From Candidatus Acetothermia bacterium JdFR-50 (GTDB lineage: Bacteria; Bipolaricaulota; Bipolaricaulia; Bipolaricaulales; Bipolaricaulaceae), in assembly GCA_002010365.1 (NCBI GenBank), contig MTNL01000239.1:1-9140 (forward strand): a stretch of DNA of 9,140 bases, in the 5' to 3' direction. Shown in pieces: positions 1 through 6,345 of this stretch (position 1 is the stretch's first letter; each line of letters opens with the position of its first letter). The position numbers were made by a program, and so were the translations under genes. The notes beneath the pieces are model-generated. The model had not been told where the DNA came from and did not search any database. It worked only from the letters and a program-made list of their open reading frames with translations.

Positions 1-438
1 GGGGTATTTGAGGTAGATCTTCAGGGTGAGGTCGTCCACGACCTCGATCCGGTCGACGGGATCCTTGATGAGGAAGACGCCGCCCTCGGGGCCGTCCAGG
101 CGCATGGTGCGCTCCAGCGCCCACTTGACGGCGTTGGCGTCACAGGGCGTGCCGTCCCAGAAGGTCAGCCCGGGGCGGATGTAGAAGGTATAGACCATGG
201 CGTCGTCGGAGATCTCCCAGGACTCGGCTACGCTGGGCACCACCCTGTTGGTCCCGGGCTCCAGTCCCACCAAGGCCTTGGTGGTGTGGCGCAGTATGTG
301 CCAGGTGAAGTGATCGTAGGAGTTAGCGAAGGCGAGCTGGGTGATCCGGTCGGTGGTCCCGAGGATCAGGATGTCTTTCTGTGCCCAAACCCCAAGGCCC
401 AAACCAAGAGCCAAAAGCACAAACAGGATCTTTCTCAT
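1..438 (-). CDS. Second peptide-type ABC transporter solute-binding protein SBP2 (3' end outside window)
   Basis: The first 146 codons of a second SBP_bac_5-family binding protein, open through the left edge; the family is usually 500-600 residues, so about three quarters is missing. It begins at ATG 438. Residues 1-19 are a signal peptide (basic RK, then ILFVLLALGLGLG, likely cut after VWA before Q20), with no lipobox cysteine. The mature part shows the family N-terminal lobe: LVGLEPGTN (57-64), VVPSVAESWEISDDA (66-80), YTFYIRPGLTFWDGTP (83-98) and ANAVKWALERTM (101-112). In sequence it is quite different from SBP1. It follows the B2-C2 permeases, so it probably feeds them, and it has its own promoter and a strong ribosome site. 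More genes of this transporter, perhaps ATPases, may lie beyond position 1. Confidence 0.93.
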   Translation of the reverse strand, partial: MRKILFVLLALGLGLGVWAQKDILILGTTDRITQLAFANSYDHFTWHILRHTTKALVGLEPGTNRVVPSVAESWEISDDAMVYTFYIRPGLTFWDGTPCDANAVKWALERTMRLDGPEGGVFLIKDPVDRIEVVDDLTLKIYLKYP

Positions 439-516
439 GACACACCTCCTTCAAATTAGTTACGATCGTGCAACTTTCTTCCAATATCACCTCCCCTATG
501 TTCTCCTGCGGGTATC
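439..516 (-). promoter_or_regulatory. SBP2 5' leader with two Shine-Dalgarno sequences
   Basis: The proximal site AGGAGG (450-445) lies 6 nt before the SBP2 ATG at 438 and is surely its ribosome binding site; an in-frame TGA just upstream rules out an earlier start. A second strong site, GGGGAGGTG (496-488), lies 45 nt further up and is properly spaced (5 nt) from a TTG at 484. That TTG opens a 53-codon frame ending in TAA at 325-323, which overlaps the SBP2 start in another frame. It could be a leader peptide or a ribosome standby site, or chance; I do not annotate it as a gene. The leader also contains the 8-bp palindrome ACGATCGT (462-469). I see no stable hairpin or riboswitch fold. Confidence 0.5.
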
Positions 517-523
517 GGTTTTT

Positions 524-552
524 ATTATATCGGGGGATACAAGGGCCGTTAA
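524..552 (-). promoter_or_regulatory. Sigma70-type promoter for SBP2
   Basis: On the minus strand TTAACG (552-547, 4 of 6 matches to TTGACA) is separated by exactly 17 nt from TATAAT (529-524, a perfect -10 box). Transcription would start near 517 and give a leader of about 80 nt before the SBP2 ATG. The AT-rich box stands out in GC-rich surroundings. It lets SBP2 be made independently of the B2-C2 message. Confidence 0.75.
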
Positions 553-555
553 GCC

Positions 556-1473
556 TCACCCGACCTTTTTGCGACGGCGTTTGGGGTTCACCAGGTCCGA
601 TATCCCCTCGCCTATGAGGCCGAACCCCAGGGAGAGCGAAAGGATCATCAACCCGGGGAAGGTGATGAGCCACCAATACCCGGACTGCAGGAACCGCTGC
701 CCGTTTTGGATATCGAACCCCCAGTCCGGGGCCGGCGGGGGCAAGCCGTACCCGAGGAAGGACATCGCCGCTTCCGTGAGGATGGCGTCGGCGATGTTGA
801 AGGAGGATACGGCCATGATGGCGTTCACCGTGTTGGGGGCGATGTGCCGGAGGAGCACCCGCCACCAAGGGGCCCCCACGGCATGGGCCGCCTCCACGAA
901 GGTCTGCTCCCGGATCTGCAACACCTCGGCCCGGGTGACGCGGAAGTAGGTGGGGATGTAGACCACGGCGATGGCCATGATCATGGGCACCAGCCCCGGC
1001 TGCATCACCGCCACCAGGGCGATGGCCAAGATCATGGAGGGGAAGGAGTAAATCGCGTCCATGCTCAGCGAAAGGACGCGATCCAGGAGGCCTCCGGCGA
1101 ACCCCGAGATCCACCCTAGGATGGAGCCGATGGTGAGGGAGATGGCGATGGAGGAGAACGCCACCACGATGGGGGCCCACCCGCCGGAAATCACACGGCT
1201 GAATACGTCCCGCTGCAGGTGATCGGTCCCCATCCAGTGGGCAGCCGAGGGGGGCGCCAGCCGGGGGATCTCCGGATAACTTTTCGTGGGGTTGTAGGGC
1301 GGAATCCAACGGGTGAGTCCATACGGGTCGTCCTTGTTCCCGGTGGGCCCGCAGATGAAGGCCATGAGGATGTGGGCCACCACGATGGCCAGTCCCACCT
1401 GCAACAGCCGCTGGCGCCGGACCGAGCCGAGGAGCACGAAGATGGGATAGAAGAGGAACCTGGCTATCTGCAT
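556..1473 (-). CDS. dppC: ABC transporter permease C2 (second DppC/OppC-family permease)
   Basis: Partner of B2, 305 residues. ATG 1473 overlaps the B2 stop by one base. After an N-terminal helix (about 24-41) comes an external segment with GPTGNKDDPYGLTRWIPP (42-59), longer than that of C1, and the conserved region PPSAAHWMGTDHLQRDVFSR (74-93). Here the usual GTDxLGRD reads GTDHLQRD, a glutamine for a glycine. The EAA loop is at about 192-216 (FVEAAHAVGAPWW to RHIAPNT). TEAAMSFLGYGLPPPAPDWG (233-252) is the standard last external motif, and the tail NPKRRRKKVG is very basic and likely cytoplasmic. The -35 box of the next promoter begins only 3 nt after the TGA stop, so no terminator separates it from SBP2. 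Complete gene; family call firm. Confidence 0.93.
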   Translation of the reverse strand: MQIARFLFYPIFVLLGSVRRQRLLQVGLAIVVAHILMAFICGPTGNKDDPYGLTRWIPPYNPTKSYPEIPRLAPPSAAHWMGTDHLQRDVFSRVISGGWAPIVVAFSSIAISLTIGSILGWISGFAGGLLDRVLSLSMDAIYSFPSMILAIALVAVMQPGLVPMIMAIAVVYIPTYFRVTRAEVLQIREQTFVEAAHAVGAPWWRVLLRHIAPNTVNAIMAVSSFNIADAILTEAAMSFLGYGLPPPAPDWGFDIQNGQRFLQSGYWWLITFPGLMILSLSLGFGLIGEGISDLVNPKRRRKKVG

Positions 1474-2492
1474 CAGTACCTCACCCGCGGATCGATGATG
1501 GAGTAAAGGATATCGACGATCAGGTTCACCGTGGCGATGAAGACCCCGATGAACACGATGGTGCCCTGGATGGCGTTCCAGTCACGGGCGTCCAAACTGC
1601 GTACCAGGAACCCCGCGATCCCCGGCCACGAGAACACCGTCTCGGTGAGGACCGCACCGCCCATGAGGATGGCGAACTGAAGCCCCATCACCGTGACGAT
1701 GGGGATTAGGGCGTTGCGCAGGGCGTGCTTGAGGATCACCACCCTCTCCGCGAGCCCCTTGGAACGGGCGGTGGTGACGTAATCGGCATCCAGGACCTCC
1801 AGCATCGCCGCCCGGGTCATACGTCCCAGGAACCCCGTGAGCGCGATCCCCAAGGTGACGGCCGGGAGGATCCAGTGCTTGAACACATCCAGAAGAAGCT
1901 TCCCATCCCGCAAAAGGATCGCGTCCAAAAAGTAAAAGCGGGTTATGGGTTGGAAGGTATAGGCGTATATTCCCGAGACGCGTTTTGCCACCGGCAGCCA
2001 ATCGAGTTGCACGGCGAAAACCATCTGGAACATCAATCCGAGCCAGAATATGGGGATGGCGAATGATCCGATGTGAAAGAGCCTCACCACGTGGTCCGAG
2101 GTCTTGTCCGCCCTTACCGCGGCCCATATCCCCGTGGTGATACCGAACAACGCCGCGAAAAATATCCCCCCGAACGCCAGTTCCAACGTGGCCGGCAACC
2201 GGGTCCGCAGCTCATAGAGCACCGGCCTCCCGGTACGAGAGGACTTCCCGAAATCGAACCGCACTACCTGGGCGAGGTAATTGAGATACTGGACGTGCAG
2301 GGGTTTATCCAAGCCCCATTCCTTGCGACGCTGCTCGATGAGCTCGGGGGAAACGTTGCGGCCGCCGAGCATGGCGAGCACGGGATCCCCGGGCATGAGC
2401 CGCAGCATGAGGAACACGGCGGTAAGGAGGATAAAAAGCATGGGAATGGTCAACAGGACGCGTTGGACGATGTATTTCCCGATGCCCCCCAT
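1473..2492 (-). CDS. dppB: ABC transporter permease B2 (second DppB/OppB-family permease)
   Basis: A second DppB-type membrane subunit, 339 residues, paralogous to B1 but clearly diverged from it. ATG 2492 has AGGAGG 4 nt upstream. The first helix (about 8-31) ends in RLMPGDPVLAMLGG. The EAA loop is at about 238-263 (YVTTARSKGLAER to RNALIPI). ETVFSWPGIAGFLVRSL (284-300) and the end motif IDPRVRY are typical. It is about 20 residues longer than B1 because of a larger external loop (about 163-205: LDWLPVAKRVSG..., then a region before HWILPAVTLG), the part that faces the binding protein and is most likely to differ with substrate. Its TGA shares one base with the C2 start (TGATG). No ATPase genes accompany this pair within the window. 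Good family call, substrate unknown. Confidence 0.93.
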   Translation of the reverse strand: MGGIGKYIVQRVLLTIPMLFILLTAVFLMLRLMPGDPVLAMLGGRNVSPELIEQRRKEWGLDKPLHVQYLNYLAQVVRFDFGKSSRTGRPVLYELRTRLPATLELAFGGIFFAALFGITTGIWAAVRADKTSDHVVRLFHIGSFAIPIFWLGLMFQMVFAVQLDWLPVAKRVSGIYAYTFQPITRFYFLDAILLRDGKLLLDVFKHWILPAVTLGIALTGFLGRMTRAAMLEVLDADYVTTARSKGLAERVVILKHALRNALIPIVTVMGLQFAILMGGAVLTETVFSWPGIAGFLVRSLDARDWNAIQGTIVFIGVFIATVNLIVDILYSIIDPRVRY

Positions 2493-2543
2493 TTACCCTC
2501 CTGGTGGACAAAGGTTATCGGTGGGTTGCGAATTTCTCAAGGG

Positions 2544-3512
2544 TTAAGGCTCCTCCCGAGGTGATTCCGCCTTGACGCATCTCACCGAGTGCCCGGGGGA
2601 AAGTTCCACCTCCCCGGGAGGGGCCTCCACGCACCTTTTCTCGGCCGCCGGACACCGGGGATGGAAACGGCACCCAGGGGGTGGATGCAGGGGGTCGGGG
2701 ACATCGCCGGAGAGGATGACCTTCTCCCTCCCGCTCCCGGGGGCCACGGATAGGAGGGCTTTCGTATAGGGATGTACCGGATGCAGGAGGACTTCCTCCG
2801 TCTCCCCCTGCTCCACCGTGACACCCAGATACATCACCGCCACTTCATGGGAAAGAAAGAACGAATCGGCAAGATCGTGGGTGATGAAGAGATAAGAGAG
2901 TTTGAGTTCCTCCTGGAGGTCCCGAAGTAGGTTCATGATCCCCGCCTTGATGGAGACATCCAGGTTTGAGACCGGCTCGTCCAGTACCAGGAGCTCCGGG
3001 TCCAGGATCAACGCGGCGGCGATGGCCACCCGTTGCCTCTCCCCTCCCGAAAGCTCGTGGGGATATTTTTCCAGGAAATAGTCGGGCGGGGAGAGACCGG
3101 CCAGATCCAATGCCCGTCTCAGGCGCCCTTCGTCTCCCCGGATCCCGTGTATCCGGAGGGGCTCCCCCACGATGGCCCGCACCTTCATCTTGGGATTCAA
3201 GGATTCATAGGGATCCTGGAAGACGATCTGGGCGCGGCGCCGGAACTCCTTCAGCGCCTTCCCCCGCAGCCTCAGCACGTCCTTTCCCCGGAAGAGGACC
3301 TCCCCCCCCACATGCTCCAGGAGCCCGAGCACCGCCAGTCCCGTGGAGCTCTTCCCGCAACCGGACTCGCCCACCAAGGCCAGGGTCCTGCCTTCGGGAA
3401 GGGAAAAGGAAACCCGATCCACCGCCACCAGGAACCGTCGGCTGATGAAGGCCGAAAGCCCCACCGCTACCGGGTAGGACACGGTAAGTCCCTTGACCTC
3501 AAGGAGCGCCAT
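2544..3512 (-). CDS. dppF: ABC transporter ATP-binding protein F (DppF/OppF family)
   Basis: Second ATPase, 322 residues. The ATG at 3512 is chosen because the conserved MALLEVKGL strand starts there and GGAGGG lies just upstream; the longer open frame upstream is out-of-frame D coding sequence. Walker A is GESGCGKSS at 48-56, the Q-loop VFQDPYESLNP near Q99, the signature LSGGERQR at 154-161, Walker B LLVLDEP at 174-180 with E179, and the switch histidine in THD at 212. The D-loop reads SNLD instead of the usual SALD. The insert between the first strand and Walker A (about 14-31, PVAVGLSAFISRRFLVAV) is typical of the F-type subunit. The C-terminal extension has HPYT and cysteines 281, 287, 294 and 312, with the same spacing as in ATPase D. 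It ends in TAA; the next permease starts after 51 nt. Intact and expected to pair with D. Confidence 0.95.
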   Translation of the reverse strand: MALLEVKGLTVSYPVAVGLSAFISRRFLVAVDRVSFSLPEGRTLALVGESGCGKSSTGLAVLGLLEHVGGEVLFRGKDVLRLRGKALKEFRRRAQIVFQDPYESLNPKMKVRAIVGEPLRIHGIRGDEGRLRRALDLAGLSPPDYFLEKYPHELSGGERQRVAIAAALILDPELLVLDEPVSNLDVSIKAGIMNLLRDLQEELKLSYLFITHDLADSFFLSHEVAVMYLGVTVEQGETEEVLLHPVHPYTKALLSVAPGSGREKVILSGDVPDPLHPPPGCRFHPRCPAAEKRCVEAPPGEVELSPGHSVRCVKAESPREEP

Positions 3513-4467
3513 CGTCCCTCCAGTTCCAGCAGGCCACCGCATGTCCCTCTTCCACCGGCTCGAGTCCGGGGACCTCCCGACCGCACGCCTCCGTGGTGCG
3601 GTGGCACCGGGACGCGAACCTACAGCCCGGGGGCGGGGGCGAAAGGCGCGGCGGGGAACCGGGGATCGTTTCCAACCTCTGGGCACGGAAGCCCAGCTTT
3701 GTCACCGCCCCGAGGAGCTTCCGGGTGTAGGGGTGGAGCGGCTTTCGGAAGAGCTCCCCGGTGGGAGCCACCTCGGCGATGAGGCCGGCGTACATCACCG
3801 CGATCCGGGTGCAGATCTCCGAAAGCAACATGAGATCGTGGGAGATGTAGATCAGGGAAAGTCCGTACTCGTCCCTTAGCTCCTTCAGGAGCTCGATGAT
3901 CTGTGCCTGGACCATCACATCCAGGGCGGTGGTGGGCTCATCGGCGATGAGCACCGCGGGGCGGCAGGCCAGGGCCATGGCGATCACCGCCCGCTGTCGC
4001 ATCCCGCCGGAAAGCTGGTGGGGGTAATCCCGCAGCCGTTTCGGGTCTATCCGCACCCGCTCCAGGAGCGTTCCGGCCTCCTGCAGGGCCCGTCGGCGGG
4101 AATAACCCAAATGGACCTGGAGGGGCTCGGCAATCTGGTACCCGATGGTCTTGGTGGGGTTCAGGGCCGCCTGGGCGTTCTGGAAGACCATGGCGATCCT
4201 GCGCCACCGCACCTTGCTCATCTCGTCCTCGGGGAGGCCCAGGATCTCCGTTCCCTCGAGAAACGCCTCGCCCCTCACCTCCGCGGTCCCGGGGAGGATC
4301 CGCATGAGGGCACAGGCCGCGGAGGTCTTGCCGCAGCCCGATTCCCCGGCCAGGCCCAGGATCTCCCCCGGGGCCAGGGAAAAGGAGACGCCCCCCACCG
4401 CCTCCACCGTCGCCGTGGGCAGGCGATAGACGACCCTCAGGTCCCGGACGGAGAGCACCTCACCCAT
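3499..4467 (-). CDS. dppD: ABC transporter ATP-binding protein D (DppD/OppD family)
   Basis: Cytoplasmic ATPase, 322 residues, one of the two nonidentical motors of the importer. ATG 4467 overlaps the C1 stop by one base, and the frame upstream of it is only a shadow of C1. Walker A is GESGCGKTS at 41-49, the Q-loop glutamine about 96 (VFQNAQAALNP), the ABC signature LSGGMRQR at 152-159, Walker B AVLIADEP at 171-178 with E177 catalytic, the D-loop TALD, and the switch histidine in ISHDL at 210. The C-terminal oligopeptide-transporter extension (about 245-318) has HPYT and four cysteines, C282, C288, C295 and C313. DppD-type extensions have been reported to hold a 4Fe-4S cluster, which this pattern would allow. 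The gene overlaps the ATPase F gene by 14 nt. All catalytic motifs are intact. Confidence 0.95.
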   Translation of the reverse strand: MGEVLSVRDLRVVYRLPTATVEAVGGVSFSLAPGEILGLAGESGCGKTSAACALMRILPGTAEVRGEAFLEGTEILGLPEDEMSKVRWRRIAMVFQNAQAALNPTKTIGYQIAEPLQVHLGYSRRRALQEAGTLLERVRIDPKRLRDYPHQLSGGMRQRAVIAMALACRPAVLIADEPTTALDVMVQAQIIELLKELRDEYGLSLIYISHDLMLLSEICTRIAVMYAGLIAEVAPTGELFRKPLHPYTRKLLGAVTKLGFRAQRLETIPGSPPRLSPPPPGCRFASRCHRTTEACGREVPGLEPVEEGHAVACWNWRDDGAP

Positions 4468-5324
4468 CAGATCACCACCTGCCCCCGGCGCAGCTTCGGG
4501 TTCAGGGCCTCGTCCAGGGTGTTGCTGATGAAGGAGAACCCGAGCACCACCAACATGATGCAGATCCCCGCCGGGAGGAAATACCACCACGCCCCGATGG
4601 ACACCGCCCCGGTCTCGAAGGCGTACCGGATGATGATCCCCCAGCTGAACTTGGTGGGGTCCCCCAGCCCCAGGAAGCTCAGGAACGCCTCGGAGAGGAT
4701 GGCCAGGGAGGTGACGAGGGTCATGTTGGCGAAGACCAGGGGCAGGACGTTGGGGAGGATGTGGCGGCGCATGATGTAGAGGGGGCCGGCGCCCAGGGCC
4801 CGGGCCCGCAAAACGAACACCCTCTCCTTGATGGAGAGGGTTTGGGACCGGGTGATCCGCGCCGCCTGGGTCCACTGCACCAGGCCGATGGCGAGGATGA
4901 TGTTTCCCAGGGATCTTCCCATCAGCGAGACGATCACGATGGCCAGGACGATGAAGGGCATCGAGAGGAACGAATCGGTAAAGCGCATCAGGACCGCATC
5001 CACCGGACCCCCAAGGTACCCCGCCGTCACCCCCACCACCGTCCCCACCACCACCGCGATGGCGGCGGCGGAGAGGCCGATGATCAAGGTGATCCGGGTG
5101 CCGTAGATCACCTGGCTCAGGATGTCCCGCCCCAGCTCGTCGGTACCCAGGGGGTGCCTCCACGAGGGCGGGGCGAGGATATCTTCCAGCTGGTCCGCCG
5201 TCTTCCACGGGTCATAGGGGGCGATGTATGGGCCGATGATGGCGAGCACCGCGAAGATCCCCACGATGACCAACCCCGCTTTGCCGAAGGGAGAAGTGCG
5301 AAACGCCTCTCGTATCTCCGCCAT
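4467..5324 (-). CDS. dppC: ABC transporter permease C1 (DppC/OppC family)
   Basis: Second membrane subunit, 285 residues from ATG 5324. I prefer this ATG to the GTG at 5333, which overlaps the B1 stop, because AGGTGA lies 5 nt upstream of the ATG while nothing suitable precedes the GTG. The choice changes the N-terminus by three residues. One N-terminal helix (about 15-36) is followed by the external motif PPSWRHPLGTDELGRDILS (about 52-70), which marks DppC proteins. The membrane domain carries an EAA loop at about 169-195 (FVLRARALGAG to RRHILPNVLP). SEAFLSFLGLGDP (211-223), the following W and the C-terminal LNPKLRR are also typical. Its TGA shares one base with the ATG of the ATPase gene (TGATG), implying coupled translation. 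Complete and unremarkable. Confidence 0.93.
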   Translation of the reverse strand: MAEIREAFRTSPFGKAGLVIVGIFAVLAIIGPYIAPYDPWKTADQLEDILAPPSWRHPLGTDELGRDILSQVIYGTRITLIIGLSAAAIAVVVGTVVGVTAGYLGGPVDAVLMRFTDSFLSMPFIVLAIVIVSLMGRSLGNIILAIGLVQWTQAARITRSQTLSIKERVFVLRARALGAGPLYIMRRHILPNVLPLVFANMTLVTSLAILSEAFLSFLGLGDPTKFSWGIIIRYAFETGAVSIGAWWYFLPAGICIMLVVLGFSFISNTLDEALNPKLRRGQVVI

Positions 5325-5329
5325 CCCGG

Positions 5330-6286
5330 TCACCTATAGCGGATCCGCGGGTCCAGGACGGTGTAGAGGATATCCGCCAGGAAGTTGGCGAGGACGATGG
5401 AGAGGGAGAGGAAGATGAGGATCCCCTGCAACACGGGATAGTCCCGCATGAGTATGGCCCGGTACACCAGCTTCCCGATCCCCGGCCATGAGAACACCGT
5501 CTCGATGGTGATGAACCCCGCCACCAGGGTGGCCAAGTTCAGGGCGATGAGGGTGGTGATGGGGAGCATGGCGTTGGGGACCACGTGGGAACGCAGGATC
5601 CTGGCCGGGCGCATCCCCTTGGCCTTGGCGGTGCGGGTGTAGGGTTCGGTGAGCTCCTCGGCCAATTGGCTCCGCATGATCATGAAGTACTGACCGTGCA
5701 TGATCAGCACCAGGGTGAGGGCGGGGAGAAACATATGCTTTCCCAGGTCGGCCAGGTAAGCCCAAATGCTGCCGTGGGCCGCCCCGGCGGTGACCATGCC
5801 CCCGGTGGAGAAGGTCCGGCCGAGGAGCATGATCATGATCATCCCCAGCCAGAAGGTGGGGATGGACCAGAACCCCAGGGAGATCACCTGGAGGGCGAAA
5901 TCCAGGGGGCGACCTCGTTTCCACGCCGCCAGTACCCCCAGGAACAGGCCCAGGAGGATGGAGATCAAGGTGGCGGGCACAAGGAGGACCAGCGTGTTCC
6001 CCATCCGCTCGAAAAGCAGCTCCAACACGGGGGTCTTGTAGGCGAAGGAGATCCCCAGGTTCCCCCGGAAGGTCTCGCGCACGAAGAGCCCGAACTGGAC
6101 GATGAGGGGCTTGTCGAGGCCGAAGAGGCGTTCGTAGTGCTCGATCACGTCGCGGGTGATGCCCGGTCCGCGGATGAGGATCCGGGCCGGATCCCCGGGG
6201 ATGACCCGGAAGAGGAAGAAGGTCACGGTGAGGATCAGCATCACCGTGACCAGGGATTCCACGAGCCGTCGCAGGAGATACCTCAT
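5330..6286 (-). CDS. dppB: ABC transporter permease B1 (DppB/OppB family)
   Basis: Inner-membrane subunit, 318 residues, that pairs with permease C1 to form the channel for the SBP1 substrate. The N-terminal MRYLLRRLVE leads into a first membrane helix, followed by the RVIPGDPA motif (27-34) typical of DppB. The cytoplasmic EAA loop that docks on the ATPases is at about 216-241 (YTRTAKAKGM to HVVPNAMLP). ETVFSWPGIGKL (262-273) and the end motif DPRIRYR are also standard, and about six membrane helices are visible. The ATG at 6286 has only a weak ribosome site (AGGG 2 nt away), so this gene may be poorly initiated, in line with the hairpin upstream that should keep permease levels low. The stop TGA is 5 nt before the C1 ATG. 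Full length; the dpp symbol is by family, not by substrate. Confidence 0.93.
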   Translation of the reverse strand: MRYLLRRLVESLVTVMLILTVTFFLFRVIPGDPARILIRGPGITRDVIEHYERLFGLDKPLIVQFGLFVRETFRGNLGISFAYKTPVLELLFERMGNTLVLLVPATLISILLGLFLGVLAAWKRGRPLDFALQVISLGFWSIPTFWLGMIMIMLLGRTFSTGGMVTAGAAHGSIWAYLADLGKHMFLPALTLVLIMHGQYFMIMRSQLAEELTEPYTRTAKAKGMRPARILRSHVVPNAMLPITTLIALNLATLVAGFITIETVFSWPGIGKLVYRAILMRDYPVLQGILIFLSLSIVLANFLADILYTVLDPRIRYR

Positions 6287-6302
6287 TTCCCTGGATCAGG
6301 AC

Positions 6303-6336
6303 AGCAAAAGGGGCCGGGCTTTACCGGCCCGGCCCC
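6303..6336 (-). terminator. Terminator or attenuating hairpin between SBP1 and permease B1
   Basis: On the minus strand a perfect 10-bp G-C stem, GGGGCCGGGC / GCCCGGCCCC (6336-6327 with 6319-6310), has a 7-nt loop (CGGTAAA) and is followed at once by TTTTGCTGT. It starts 9 nt after the SBP1 stop and ends about 20 nt before the B1 start. The short T-run suggests partial termination. Hairpins after the binding-protein gene are a common way to make more binding protein than permease, either by stopping RNA polymerase or by shielding the upstream mRNA from 3' exonucleases. Confidence 0.8.
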
Positions 6337-6345
6337 GCTTTCCCG

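Noticed and set aside
462..469. Palindrome ACGATCGT in the SBP2 leader, a possible operator
   Set aside because: Only 8 bp, it lies well downstream of the predicted start site, and its extension is imperfect. An 8-bp palindrome is expected by chance in a window of this size.
323..1309. A 328-codon minus-strand frame overlapping C2 and the SBP2 start
   Set aside because: It is out of frame with C2, which has all DppC motifs. Its composition is proline-, histidine- and arginine-rich and meaningless. Only its last part, from TTG 484, is kept as a leader observation.
1617..1644. A 28-nt segment repeated at 5477-5504 with one mismatch
   Set aside because: Both copies encode the conserved ETVFSWPGI motif of the two DppB-type permeases, so homology plus similar codon use explains it; it is not a mobile or regulatory repeat.
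2493..2543. Possible promoter in the 51-nt gap before permease B2 (TTGAGA at 2540-2535)
   Set aside because: At 17 nt spacing the -10 is only TAACCT, and the better GATAAC is at 15 nt. The gap has no terminator, so B2 can be read through from F. Apart from the AGGAGG ribosome site I see nothing firm here.
4468..5208. Upstream extension of the ATPase D frame, which would give a 569-residue fusion
   Set aside because: The extension is an alternate-frame shadow of permease C1. The ABC domain starts normally at ATG 4467, coupled to the C1 stop.
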